From Brevundimonas terrae (lineage in GTDB: Bacteria > Pseudomonadota > Alphaproteobacteria > Caulobacterales > Caulobacteraceae), in contig NZ_JAASQT010000002.1 of the NCBI RefSeq assembly GCF_011761985.1, positions 248,001 through 312,000 on the forward strand: 64,000 nt of DNA. The letters run 5' to 3'. The notes below the pieces were generated by a model. It made no database searches. It saw only the letters and a list, made by a program, of their open reading frames with translations, and was not told where the DNA came from. Shown piece by piece: positions 27,408 to 35,929 of the stretch (position 1 is the first letter of the stretch; every line of letters starts with the position of its first letter). The position numbers and the translations under genes were made by a program.

Positions 27408-27527
27408 GGCTTTGGCTCCCCAAACGGTCAAAGTGGCCGCTTATAGCAGGCGCGTTGCGTCCGCAACCGACCGCGCTACTCTGAACGAACTGAATTGCCT
27501 GCGACTCGCCCGTTTTGCGGTGCCGGA

Positions 27528-28121
27528 TTGACCGATTTGAGCCGGATTGAAGATCAAGACCCTGTCGTCCTTAGGGCGGAAATCGAGCGCTTGCGTTTCG
27601 ATGTCGAGGCTCTGCGTCAACGATTGGAACAGGCCGAGGCGTTGGCGGATCATGATGTCCTGACACCGGCTTTGAACCGTCGTGGCTTTGTGAATGTGCT
27701 GACGCGCCAGATGGCCTATTGCCAACGTCACCAGCAATCGGCGGTCCTGCTCTATATGGATCTCGACAATTTCAAGCCGCTGAACGATCGCTATGGCCAT
27801 GCCGCCGGTGACGAGGCCCTGCGGGCGGTGGTCGATATCCTGATCCAACAGACGCGCGAATCCGATGCGGTGGGCCGCCTTGGCGGTGACGAGTTCGCCG
27901 TCGTGATGATGAATGCCAGCTATGAGGACGGTAAGGCCAAGGCCGGACGTCTGCAGGAACTGCTGCATAGTCAGGGCTTTGAGTGGCAGGGACACCATCA
28001 CGGCCTGTCGGCCTCGATCGGTGTGAGGCCTCTATCTGTGCAGACCGATCCTGAAATCTGGCTGGCCGAGGCGGACACCGCCATGTGGCTCCGCAAGGCC
28101 GAAAAACCTTCCATCCGTTAA
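27528..28121 (+). CDS. single-domain diguanylate cyclase
   Basis: A protein of about 197 residues made of a short coiled coil (about 10-40) and one GGDEF domain. The active-site motif GGDEF is at 119-123, and RESD at 110-113 is an intact RxxD inhibitory site exactly five residues before it, so product inhibition by c-di-GMP is expected. It should make cyclic di-GMP from two GTP. It has no sensor or membrane part, so the coiled coil or a partner must control it. The start is uncertain: TTG at 27528 is used, TTG at 27495 is possible. An imperfect hairpin (28122-28156) follows the stop. Confidence 0.88.
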   Translation: MTDLSRIEDQDPVVLRAEIERLRFDVEALRQRLEQAEALADHDVLTPALNRRGFVNVLTRQMAYCQRHQQSAVLLYMDLDNFKPLNDRYGHAAGDEALRAVVDILIQQTRESDAVGRLGGDEFAVVMMNASYEDGKAKAGRLQELLHSQGFEWQGHHHGLSASIGVRPLSVQTDPEIWLAEADTAMWLRKAEKPSIR

Positions 28122-28245
28122 GCTGTAAACCCTGCATGCCAGCAGGTTTGCACAGCCATGCCCGTGGCGGCTGTATCGTGCGCGTACGGCATCGGGTAAG
28201 CCTTGCCTTACATCGGTGAAAATATTCGAACTTGGGCTCGCGTAC

Positions 28246-28259
28246 CGAATAATCATTCG
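28246..28259. promoter_or_regulatory. possible Fur-like dyad
   Basis: CGAAT and ATTCG arms around AATC; the core AATAATCATT resembles half of a Fur box. It is far (about 320 bases) from the next start codon, so the assignment is weak. Confidence 0.25.
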
Positions 28260-28432
28260 CCGCCAAGTTTTCACATTCCCTTGATAGGTGTGCGAAATCA
28301 TTCTTCCGGGCGGGGTGGGCGAGGTGAGAAACGAAGGCTTTTTTGTCTAGACCATTGAATGATGTAAAAAATATTGTGCCGAGGGGTGTAAATATGATTT
28401 TTGGACGGATATGTCACAGACGTAATGTAGCG

Positions 28433-28447
28433 CTGAATTATATTCAG
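28433..28447. promoter_or_regulatory. 6-3-6 palindrome, possible operator
   Basis: CTGAAT-TAT-ATTCAG is a perfect dyad about 130 bases before the amidohydrolase start. The binding protein is unknown; the Lrp-type regulator at the end of the locus is one candidate. Confidence 0.35.
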
Positions 28448-28503
28448 TAACGAGCGTAATATCCGAAGCCCTTACCGACACGGCGATGCTACCGATTTGA
28501 TAT

Positions 28504-28543
28504 GGGAACAGTGTTCTGGCTTGAGGGAGCCGGAGCTGTTCCC
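28504..28543 (+). promoter_or_regulatory. leader hairpin with TGAGGG loop (amidohydrolase)
   Basis: The arm 28504-28521 (gggaacag, a TG bulge, ttctggct) pairs with 28528-28543 (agccggag, ctgttccc): 16 pairs including two G-U, closing on the loop TGAGGG (28522-28527). No T-run follows. It ends 32 bases before the amidohydrolase ATG, so it lies in the mRNA leader. Confidence 0.65.
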
Positions 28544-28575
28544 GAGAGACTGGGTCTGCGTTGAGGGGGAAGTGG

Positions 28576-30246
28576 ATGGCGGCAAATATTGGCCGACGTG
28601 TAGGGGCGAGATTCTGGTCCGGTGTGTGTGCTGCGGTGATCGTGGCTGCGGCATCGCTGGCCGGAGGACAGGTCGCATTGGCGCATCAGGGCAGTGATGC
28701 GCCAGCGGCACGCCAGACCTATATTCCTGCACCTGCAAGACGGGCAGGCGAGGGCTATGGCCCGTATCCGCTCATGGTTATTCGTGGCGTGACCCTTATC
28801 GACGGTACGGGGGCACCGCCCACCGGCCCGGTTGATATCGTGATCGAGAACGACCGTATTACCGACATTGTGCAAGCCGGTTGGCCGGGTATGCCCGAGC
28901 GCCTGAACAGGCCGCCGCATGGTGCTGTCCACGAAATCGACGCCCGTGGCATGTATGTGATGCCGGGCTTTGTGGACGCCCACGTTCATGCCGGCGGTCC
29001 GGGCAAGGCTCCTGAAATGGAGTATGCCTACAAGCTGTGGCTGGCCCATGGTGTTACGACGGTGCGCGGTGTCAGTCTGGCCCCGCACGCCATTGCCCGC
29101 TCGGAACGTGACCGTTCGGCGCGTGGCGAGATCGTGGCCCCGCGTATCTATAATTATCAAACCATGGGTTCGGGCTGGAACCGTGGACGCATCCACGATG
29201 CTGCCAAGGCGCGTGAGTGGGTGCGCTGGGGTGCGGCCAACGGTATCGACGGCATCAAGTTCTTCATCCGTGGCGACGAGACACCGGAAACAGTGCTGGC
29301 GGCCATCGACGAGGCCAACAAGCTGGGCATGGGCACGGTCGCGCACATTGCCCAACCGGGTGTGGCGCAACTGAATGCCGAGCAACTGGCCGAGGCGGGA
29401 CTGGGCACCATCACCCACTTCTACGGCCATTTTGAATCGCTGCTGGCCGGTCGTGAAATCCAGAACTATCCGGTCGATTACAACTTCCTCGACGAGCAGA
29501 AACGCTTTGGCGAGGCCGCCGAAATCTGGCGTCAGGTTGATGTCGGTATGCCGGGCTGGGACGAGTACCTGAAGACGCAGGTCGAGACGGGCGTGGCCTT
29601 TGACCCGACCATGACCATCTATGCCGCGTCTCGTGATCTGATGCGGGCGCGCAATGCGCCGTGGCACGATATCTATACGCTGCCGACGCTGAAGGACTAT
29701 TTCCAGTCCACGCGCGACAATCACGGCAGCTATTTCTTCGACTGGACGACCCAGAACGAAGTGTCATGGCGCCGGTTCTATGACCGCTTCATGCATCTGG
29801 TGAACGATTACAAACGCGCCGGTGGCCGCGTGACGATCGGTTCGGATTCCGGCTTCATCTGGAAACTGTTCGGCTTTGGCTACATCGAGGAGATGGAGCT
29901 GTTGCAGGAAGCCGGCTTCCATCCGCTGGAGGTCGTGCGTGCGGCCACGATGGATGGCGCATCGGTACTGGCCGAGCCTTCGGGCAAGCCTGCCGACTTC
30001 GGTATCGTCCGCATCGGCATGAGCGCCGATCTGGTGATCGTGCCGGAAAACCCGCTGGCGAACTTCAAGACGCTTTACGGCACCGGCCACGAGCGCCTTA
30101 GCCCCGAAAACCGCATCGAGAAGGTTGGCGGGGTCAAATGGACCATCACACGCGGCGTTGCCTATGACGCCGAGGCACTGCTGGCCGATGTGAAGGCCAT
30201 GGTGGACGAGCAAAAGACCGCACGCGGTCAGCCGGTCCAGCCATGA
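28576..30246 (+). CDS. exported amidohydrolase
   Basis: A 556-residue metal-dependent amidohydrolase with a signal peptide (hydrophobic stretch to about residue 36). The catalytic barrel has HVH at 136-138 (FVDAHVHAGG), a possible bridging lysine in GIDGIKFF, histidines in VAHIAQPG and THFYGHF, and the late aspartate in GSDSG. The fold is of the imidazolonepropionase/prolidase-like group, whose exported members often cleave peptides or N-acyl amino acids. ATG 28576 follows GAGGGGG. It precedes a TonB-dependent receptor and a secreted DUF885 peptidase on the same strand, so a periplasmic role on an imported substrate is likely. The substrate is unknown. Confidence 0.88.
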   Translation: MAANIGRRVGARFWSGVCAAVIVAAASLAGGQVALAHQGSDAPAARQTYIPAPARRAGEGYGPYPLMVIRGVTLIDGTGAPPTGPVDIVIENDRITDIVQAGWPGMPERLNRPPHGAVHEIDARGMYVMPGFVDAHVHAGGPGKAPEMEYAYKLWLAHGVTTVRGVSLAPHAIARSERDRSARGEIVAPRIYNYQTMGSGWNRGRIHDAAKAREWVRWGAANGIDGIKFFIRGDETPETVLAAIDEANKLGMGTVAHIAQPGVAQLNAEQLAEAGLGTITHFYGHFESLLAGREIQNYPVDYNFLDEQKRFGEAAEIWRQVDVGMPGWDEYLKTQVETGVAFDPTMTIYAASRDLMRARNAPWHDIYTLPTLKDYFQSTRDNHGSYFFDWTTQNEVSWRRFYDRFMHLVNDYKRAGGRVTIGSDSGFIWKLFGFGYIEEMELLQEAGFHPLEVVRAATMDGASVLAEPSGKPADFGIVRIGMSADLVIVPENPLANFKTLYGTGHERLSPENRIEKVGGVKWTITRGVAYDAEALLADVKAMVDEQKTARGQPVQP

Positions 30247-30321
30247 CCGTGAACTGAAGATCAAAGACTGAAACTGCGGGCGGTGAATAAAACGCTGCCC
30301 CGCAAAACCAACAAACCAATT

Positions 30322-30354
30322 CCTGCGACGCCTTTGAGGGAAGGCGATTGCAGG
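30322..30354 (+). promoter_or_regulatory. leader hairpin with TGAGGG loop (TonB receptor)
   Basis: CCTGC (30322-30326) pairs with GCAGG (30350-30354), and CGCCTT (30329-30334) with AAGGCG (30341-30346), around a small internal loop. The apical loop is TGAGGG (30335-30340), the same as in the amidohydrolase leader. It ends 40 bases before the receptor ATG and has no T-run. Confidence 0.6.
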
Positions 30355-30394
30355 TCTGCGCCCGCAAGGGAAGTCATAGCTAGGGGATGACGAA

Positions 30395-33361
30395 ATGAGA
30401 CGCTCCACTTACCTCAAGGCAGGGACAATCCTGGCCGGCGTAGCGACACTGGCTCTTGCCCCTGTGGCAACCGCACAGGATGTTGTTGAACAGGAAGAAG
30501 TCAGCTCGGTTAGCGACATCGTCGTCACCGGCTCGCGCATCCGCCGCCCGAACATCGAGGCCGCAACGCCTGTGGCCGTTGTGGATGCTGGCGAGATCGA
30601 GGCTATCGGCAGCACCAACCTGATTGACGTCATGGCACGCCAGCCATCGGCCGGTCTGGGCTCGTCGGCTTCCAGCACCACCAACTCGGTGAACGGTCAG
30701 GGTCTGGCCACGCTGAACCTGCGTAATCTGGGTTCCAGCCGTACTCTGGTTCTGGTCAATGGCCGCCGCCACGTTGCCGGTGCAGCCGGTACCAGCGCCG
30801 TGGACATCAACACCGTTTCCAAAACCACGATTGCCCGCGTTGATACGGTAACGGGCGGTTCGTCGGCAGTTTACGGCGCGGACGCCGTGGCCGGTGTGGT
30901 GAACTTCATCACCAAGCAGGACTTTGACGGCATCACCTTCCAGACCCAGTACGGTTCGGCAGATGGTCCGCAGACCTATTACGGTTCGGTCGCTATGGGC
31001 CGTAACTTCAATGATGACCGCACCAACATCATGGGCGCGTTCACCTATGACAAGTCCGAAGGCATGCTGCGCCACGAGCGCGACTATGCCATGAGCTCGC
31101 TGGCGGAAATCCCGAACCCGGACAAGAAGAGCGCCAATGACGGCCTGCCGTCGTTCATCATGGCGCGTGACGTCTATACCAACACCCAGAACGACTTCTT
31201 TACGCCGGTTATTGTCACGCAGGTCGGTGCGGCCAAACCGTTCAGCCTGACCTTCACACCGGATGGCAAGCTGACCACGTTTGACCGTGGCCAGATCCTG
31301 TATGACGGTCAGGGCCGTGAACAGAAGCTGTCCATCGGTGGTGACGGCTTCAAGCTGCGCGACGACATGCTGCGCACGCCGGTCGAGCGTTTCGGCGGCG
31401 AGATGCAACTGCGTCACCAGTTCAACACCTCGGGTAATGTGTTCAGCTCGCTGAACCTGTTTGCCGAAGCCAAATACTTCCACATGGAAGCCAGCAGCCA
31501 GGCGCGTAACGGTACGTTTGCCGATACGTCTCCGGGCCGTTCGACGGGTAACGCCTATCGCATCTATGCCGACAATGCCTTCATATCGCCGGAGTTGCGG
31601 GCGGTGATGGCGGGCGGCGCTCTTCCGATTGATGACAAAGATCCTCTGAAGCGCCAGTATTTCGACATCAGCCGTATCGATACCGACTTCGGTATCCGTA
31701 CGACCACGTCGGAATACGACACCCTGCGCTTCGTCACCGGCTTTGACGGTTCGTTCAACAATGGCTGGAATTTCGAAGCCTATGTGAACTATGGCGAAAC
31801 GAAATCGCAGTTCGTGAACTTCGACCGTCTGCAAAAAGAGTTCTATGACTCGATCGATGCCGTCTCCGAAAACGGCCAGATCGTTTGTCGTGATCTGGCA
31901 GCACGCGCCAATGGCTGTCAGCCGCTGAACCTGTTCGGTGCCGGTCTGGCTTCGCAGGAAGCGCTGGACTACTCCTACATCTACACCGTTCGTGACGATG
32001 TGATCCGTCAGTGGAACGCGGTGGCCAGCGTCAACGGCGAGCTGTTCAGCTTCCCGTCGCTGTTCAGCGGTACGGCCCTGCCGGTTGCCTTCGCGGCAGG
32101 TGTGGAATGGCGTAAAGAATACAGCCAGATGGTGCCGGACATCCGTTCGCAGCAGGGGCTGATCTTCCAGAACGTACAGGCCCGCACCGAGGGCGAGTAC
32201 CAGTCCAAGGAAGTCTTCGTCGAAGTGAACCTGCCGCTGCTGGCTGATGTTCCCTTCGCCCAGTACGTCAACCTGAACGGTGCCTATCGCTATCAGGACT
32301 ACAGCACCACGGGCGGTGACGGCAGCTTCGGTCTGGGTCTGGAATGGACTGTTGATCGCAACATCCGTTTCCGCGGTAACTATGCCAAGGCTGTTCGTGC
32401 GCCGAACATTGGCGAACTGTTCAATGGTGGCAGCGAAGGCTATGCCGACTTTGCCGATCCGTGTGATGCAACGCGCCTGAACGTCGGCAAATATCCGGCC
32501 AACCGTGCCAAGAACTGTGCGGCGCTGGGTCTGGACCCGAACTTCACCCAGTCGGTCAGCACCAAGCCTTCGGTCAGCAAGGGTAACGAAAACCTGTCGC
32601 CGGAAGAGGGTGAAACCCTGACACTGGGCGTGGTCCTGACCCCGTCCTTCATTCCGGGTCTGGCGGTCACGGTTGACCACTATGACATCGCCATCAGCGA
32701 CGTTATCGCCTCGTTCGGCGCTCGCACCATCATCGACAACTGCGTGGACAGCCCGACGCTGGACAACCCGTTCTGCGGCAATGTCACCCGTGGCCCGGAT
32801 GGCAACATCGCCCGCGTCGTCAATCAGGTGATGAACGTGGCCGAATATACCAGCTCGGGCTGGGACGTGACCGCGTCCTACCGCACCGATCTGGCCTCGC
32901 TGGGTCTGCCGGATTACGGCTCGCTGTCCTTCAGCGCGGCTGCGGGCTTCCTCGACGAACTGACCTATGATCCGGTTCCGGGCGATGCCAGCGTGCGCGA
33001 CGAACAAGCAGGCGAAGCGCCCAATCCCAAGCGCCGCGTCAACTTCCGCATGACGTGGGACTATGACAACCTGTCGCTGTCCTACTCGAACCGTTATCTG
33101 AGCAGCGTGGTGCGTTCCAATCAGGATGCACCGGGTACCTACGAGGTCTGGAAGGCTCCGTCGTGGACCACGCATGACATCCGGGCGGAATACACCTTCG
33201 GCAACTACTCGGTCTTTGGCGGTATCAACAACTTCACCGACGAAGCCCCGCCGCAGACCCCGTTCACCTGGACGGGTACGTCGCTCTACAACGGCTTCAA
33301 TGCCAGCATTTACGACAACCTTGGTCGTTACATGTATGTGGGCGTGAACGCTCGCTTCTAA
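30395..33361 (+). CDS. TonB-dependent receptor
   Basis: A 988-residue outer-membrane receptor. A signal peptide ends near VATA (about 27). An Asp/Glu-rich stretch leads to DIVVTGSRIRRPN, the usual start of the plug domain, which runs to about residue 175 (NTVSKTTIARVDTVTGGSSAVYGADAVAGVVNFITK). The rest is a large barrel with two cysteine-bearing extracellular loops (CRDLAARANGCQPLN, and CDATRLNVG) and ends in YVGVNARF. This subclass in Caulobacterales and sphingomonads takes up peptides, sugars or other organics rather than only iron. Flanking hydrolases favour a peptide-like ligand. The start at 30395 has GGGG eight to nine bases upstream. Confidence 0.95.
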   Translation: MRRSTYLKAGTILAGVATLALAPVATAQDVVEQEEVSSVSDIVVTGSRIRRPNIEAATPVAVVDAGEIEAIGSTNLIDVMARQPSAGLGSSASSTTNSVNGQGLATLNLRNLGSSRTLVLVNGRRHVAGAAGTSAVDINTVSKTTIARVDTVTGGSSAVYGADAVAGVVNFITKQDFDGITFQTQYGSADGPQTYYGSVAMGRNFNDDRTNIMGAFTYDKSEGMLRHERDYAMSSLAEIPNPDKKSANDGLPSFIMARDVYTNTQNDFFTPVIVTQVGAAKPFSLTFTPDGKLTTFDRGQILYDGQGREQKLSIGGDGFKLRDDMLRTPVERFGGEMQLRHQFNTSGNVFSSLNLFAEAKYFHMEASSQARNGTFADTSPGRSTGNAYRIYADNAFISPELRAVMAGGALPIDDKDPLKRQYFDISRIDTDFGIRTTTSEYDTLRFVTGFDGSFNNGWNFEAYVNYGETKSQFVNFDRLQKEFYDSIDAVSENGQIVCRDLAARANGCQPLNLFGAGLASQEALDYSYIYTVRDDVIRQWNAVASVNGELFSFPSLFSGTALPVAFAAGVEWRKEYSQMVPDIRSQQGLIFQNVQARTEGEYQSKEVFVEVNLPLLADVPFAQYVNLNGAYRYQDYSTTGGDGSFGLGLEWTVDRNIRFRGNYAKAVRAPNIGELFNGGSEGYADFADPCDATRLNVGKYPANRAKNCAALGLDPNFTQSVSTKPSVSKGNENLSPEEGETLTLGVVLTPSFIPGLAVTVDHYDIAISDVIASFGARTIIDNCVDSPTLDNPFCGNVTRGPDGNIARVVNQVMNVAEYTSSGWDVTASYRTDLASLGLPDYGSLSFSAAAGFLDELTYDPVPGDASVRDEQAGEAPNPKRRVNFRMTWDYDNLSLSYSNRYLSSVVRSNQDAPGTYEVWKAPSWTTHDIRAEYTFGNYSVFGGINNFTDEAPPQTPFTWTGTSLYNGFNASIYDNLGRYMYVGVNARF

Positions 33362-33371
33362 GCAAAATGGT

Positions 33372-33400
33372 TGAAGCCGTCCGGTCGCCGGACGGCTTCA
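33372..33400 (+). terminator. hairpin after the receptor gene, weak terminator
   Basis: A perfect 13-bp stem (33372-33384 with 33388-33400) and three-base loop. The following bases are only partly T-rich, so it may trim the receptor message or let some transcription continue into the peptidase gene. Confidence 0.65.
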
Positions 33401-33409
33401 TTACCTTTG

Positions 33410-33434
33410 GGGGCCAGCCCGAGGGAGCGGCCCC
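33410..33434 (+). promoter_or_regulatory. leader hairpin with GAGGG loop (DUF885 peptidase)
   Basis: GGGGCC (33410-33415) pairs with GGCCCC (33429-33434), with two further pairs inside a bulged A. The loop CCGAGGGA (33419-33426) presents GAGGG, as in the two hairpins upstream. It ends 21 bases before the ATG. Confidence 0.5.
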
Positions 33435-33455
33435 GAGATTTCCTGAGGGGAAAAG

Positions 33456-35234
33456 ATGAAAACGCTGATCGCGCATAGCGCCATCGCCGCCGCCATGGGC
33501 ATCATGGCCGCCGGATCGACGCTGGCTATACCCGCAGCAGCACAGGCTCAGGCACCCGCTGTCGCTAACAATACTGTTGCACCGCCTCTGACCGCACTGG
33601 ACGCACAGTTCCGCGCTATCGCCGATGAAGAATGGGCATGGCGCAGTCAGGAAATGCCGAGCCGTGGTTCGGCTCGCTTTCCAGACGTCAGTGCTGAAGG
33701 ACAAGCGCGTCGACTGGCCTATTGGCTGAACGTGCAGCAGCGTCTGAACGCTATTTCGCTGAATGACCTGTCGCCTCAAGAGCGCACCAACTACTCAGTC
33801 TACAAGCACCAGATCGACAGCTTCGTTGAGGACATCCAGTTCGGCCTATACGAAATGCCGTTCACTGCCGACAGTTCGTTCTGGTCGGGCGTTTCGGGCA
33901 TGGCCAACGGCACCTTCTCTTCGGTTGCCGACTACGAGCGCTACCTGGATCGCCTGCGCGCCGCGCCGGCTCATTTCGATCAGCAGATCGTCAATATGCG
34001 CGCCGGTATCGCCCGTGGCTTTGTGCAGCCACGCGAAGCTCTGTCTGGCCGCGATATTTCGATCTCGACCATCAGCGAGGCGACCAATCCAGTCGAGAAC
34101 CAGCTCTATGGTCCGTTCAAGTTTATGTCGGGAATTTCCGAAGCCGACCAGCAGCGCCTGCGCGCTGAAGCTGTTCAGGTTATCGGCCAGATCGCTGTTC
34201 CAGCCTTCCAGAACCTGCTGACCTTTTATCGCGGTGAATATCTGCCCGCCACGCGCGCGACGCTGGGTGCTGACAAGTTACCAAACGGCGAGGCCTTCTA
34301 CCAAAGCCAGATCCGCCAATACACAAGCATCGACATGACTCCGGACGAGATCCACCAGATCGGTCTGGCCGAGGTCGCCCGCCTTCGCGCGGAAATGGAA
34401 ACCGTGATGCGCTCGACCGGCTGGACCGGCACGTTCAACGAGTTCACCCGCTTCCTGAAGACCGACAAACAATTCACCTATGACGAGCCCGAGCACCTGC
34501 TGTGGCACGCGGCATGGGTGGTGAAGAAGGTCGACGGCAAGATGGCTCAGTATTTCGAGCTGCAACCGCGCCAGACCTTCGACGTGTCGGAAATCCCGGC
34601 CAACATCGCGCCCTTCTATACGGCTGGCCGCGGCAACTGTTCGTTCAATACCTATGACCTGCCGTCGCGCCCGCGTTACAATATTCCGGCCCTGACCGTA
34701 CACGAGTGCAACCCGGGCCACGCCTGGCATGGCAAGATGCGTAGCGAACTGCCAGCCCTTCCGGCATGGCGTCTGGGAGCCAACATCTCGGCCTTCGGTG
34801 AGGGCTGGGGCCTGTACACCGAGAAACTTGGTGTTGAAATGGGCGTTTATGAAAACGCCTATGAGGACTTCGGGCGTCTGAATTACGAGATGTGGCGTGC
34901 GGCTCGTCTGGTGATTGATACCGGCCTTCACTCCAAGGGGTGGTCCCGTGATCAGGCTCTGGCCTATCTGACGAATAATACAGCGTTGTCGGACCATGAA
35001 ATCCGCACCGAAATCGATCGCTACATCACATGGCCGGGGCAGGCTCTGGCCTATAAGCTGGGGCAGATCGAGATTATCCGTCTGCGGGCTAAGGCTGAGG
35101 CTGAGCTGGGTTCCGACTTCGATATCCGTAAGTTCCACGACAAGCTTATCGGCCTGATCGTGGCAACCATTCCGGCCATGACCGCCGAGATGGAAGCCTT
35201 CATCACAGAACAGAAGGCCAATACGGCCCCTTAG
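33456..35234 (+). CDS. secreted DUF885-family metallopeptidase
   Basis: A 592-residue DUF885 protein with a signal peptide (to about residue 31). The zinc motif is HECNPGH at 416-422, a variant of the family HE-x3-GH, and a downstream glutamate lies at 449 in EGWGLYTEKL. These features fit gluzincin-like peptidases thought to act on short peptides. It should work in the periplasm on material brought in by the neighbouring receptor. TGAGGGGAAAAG immediately before the ATG is the ribosome site. A terminator hairpin follows at 35249. Confidence 0.9.
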   Translation: MKTLIAHSAIAAAMGIMAAGSTLAIPAAAQAQAPAVANNTVAPPLTALDAQFRAIADEEWAWRSQEMPSRGSARFPDVSAEGQARRLAYWLNVQQRLNAISLNDLSPQERTNYSVYKHQIDSFVEDIQFGLYEMPFTADSSFWSGVSGMANGTFSSVADYERYLDRLRAAPAHFDQQIVNMRAGIARGFVQPREALSGRDISISTISEATNPVENQLYGPFKFMSGISEADQQRLRAEAVQVIGQIAVPAFQNLLTFYRGEYLPATRATLGADKLPNGEAFYQSQIRQYTSIDMTPDEIHQIGLAEVARLRAEMETVMRSTGWTGTFNEFTRFLKTDKQFTYDEPEHLLWHAAWVVKKVDGKMAQYFELQPRQTFDVSEIPANIAPFYTAGRGNCSFNTYDLPSRPRYNIPALTVHECNPGHAWHGKMRSELPALPAWRLGANISAFGEGWGLYTEKLGVEMGVYENAYEDFGRLNYEMWRAARLVIDTGLHSKGWSRDQALAYLTNNTALSDHEIRTEIDRYITWPGQALAYKLGQIEIIRLRAKAEAELGSDFDIRKFHDKLIGLIVATIPAMTAEMEAFITEQKANTAP

Positions 35235-35248
35235 GTGAATAAAAGTCG

Positions 35249-35288
35249 GCGTATCCATCACAAATATGGATACGCTGGCCTTTTATGG
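35249..35288 (+). terminator. terminator after the DUF885 gene
   Basis: A 10-bp stem (35249-35258 with 35266-35275), seven-base loop, followed by CCTTTTAT. Confidence 0.7.
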
Positions 35289-35318
35289 CCATTTTGGCAT
35301 CAGACTGGTGAAATCGGC

Positions 35319-35332
35319 CATTGTCGACAATG
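35319..35332. promoter_or_regulatory. 14-bp perfect palindrome before the Lrp gene
   Basis: CATTGTCGACAATG at 35319-35332, 50 bases before the regulator ATG. A perfect dyad at this place is a good candidate for autoregulation. Confidence 0.5.
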
Positions 35333-35382
35333 CGTAGCTCTGACAATAAAGTCTGCACGACGTTCTGTGGGGGGAGCAGATT

Positions 35383-35856
35383 ATGAGCTCGAATGATTAT
35401 AAGCTCGATGAGGCAGACCGCCGTATTTTACGCGCGTTGCAGCAGGATGGACGTATAACGAACCAGGATTTGGCGGCGGCATGCAATATGTCGGCGTCTT
35501 CGTGTTTCGAGCGTGTGCGCCGTCTGCGCGAGCGCGGGGTGATCATGGGTTATACGGCCCTGATCAATCCAAAATATGCCGAGCGCGAATTACTGGTTTT
35601 TGTCGAGATTATGCTGGATCGCACGACCTCCGACATTTTCGACCAGTTTGCGGCCCGTATCCGTCGTTCTCCCGAGGTTCTGGAGTGCCACATGGTGGCC
35701 GGCGGCTTTGACTATCTGGTCAAGGTCCGCATGAAGGACATGGCGGCCTATCGTGCCTTCTTGGCTGACACGCTGGTGGTCATGCCAGGGGTGCGCGAAA
35801 CCCGTACCTATGCGGTGATGGAAGAGGTCAAGGATACATCGATCCTGCCGCTCTGA
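35383..35856 (+). CDS. Lrp/AsnC-family transcriptional regulator
   Basis: A 157-residue regulator. The helix-turn-helix is at about 8-65 (ADRRILRALQQDGRITNQDLAAACNMSASSCFERVRRLRERGVI), followed by an RAM/ligand domain (75-150) with the GGFDYLVKVRMKDMAAYRAF signature that binds amino acids. GGGGGGAG seven bases before the ATG marks the start. It is the last gene of a set encoding a receptor and two peptide-type hydrolases, so control of that set by an amino acid is a reasonable guess. The stop codon is copied in a 15-bp tandem repeat. Confidence 0.93.
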   Translation: MSSNDYKLDEADRRILRALQQDGRITNQDLAAACNMSASSCFERVRRLRERGVIMGYTALINPKYAERELLVFVEIMLDRTTSDIFDQFAARIRRSPEVLECHMVAGGFDYLVKVRMKDMAAYRAFLADTLVVMPGVRETRTYAVMEEVKDTSILPL

Positions 35857-35892
35857 TACGAGCCACTCTGAGATCGGCCACTCTGAGATTTG
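35848..35892 (+). repeat. 15-bp tandem repeat over the Lrp stop codon, three copies
   Basis: Units at 35848-35862 (ccgctctgatacgag), 35863-35877 (ccactctgagatcgg) and 35878-35892 (ccactctgagatttg). Each has CTCTGA in the same frame, so two spare TGA codons follow the real one. Confidence 0.75.
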
Positions 35893-35893
35893 C

Positions 35894-35921
35894 AAAAGGC
35901 CCGCTTCGGCGGGCCTTTTTT
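35894..35921 (+). terminator. rho-independent terminator with TTCG loop
   Basis: An 11-bp stem (35894-35904 with 35909-35919) capped by TTCG and followed by Ts, ending the Lrp gene. Confidence 0.9.
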
Positions 35922-35929
35922 ATGTCTGC

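Larger units (their letters stand above)
28122..28575. other. 454-bp intergenic region before the amidohydrolase locus
   Basis: No gene was found here. It holds an imperfect hairpin just after the cyclase stop (28122-28156), a Fur-like AT-rich dyad CGAAT-AATC-ATTCG at 28246-28259, a dyad CTGAAT-TAT-ATTCAG at 28433-28447, and a strong leader hairpin at 28504-28543. It is more AT-rich than its surroundings, which fits a long regulated promoter. Confidence 0.6.

Noticed and set aside
30380-33175. A 931-codon open frame on the minus strand across the TonB receptor gene
   Set aside because: Its translation is rich in Arg, Gln and His without any domain, while the plus strand encodes a full receptor. 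It is a codon-bias shadow.
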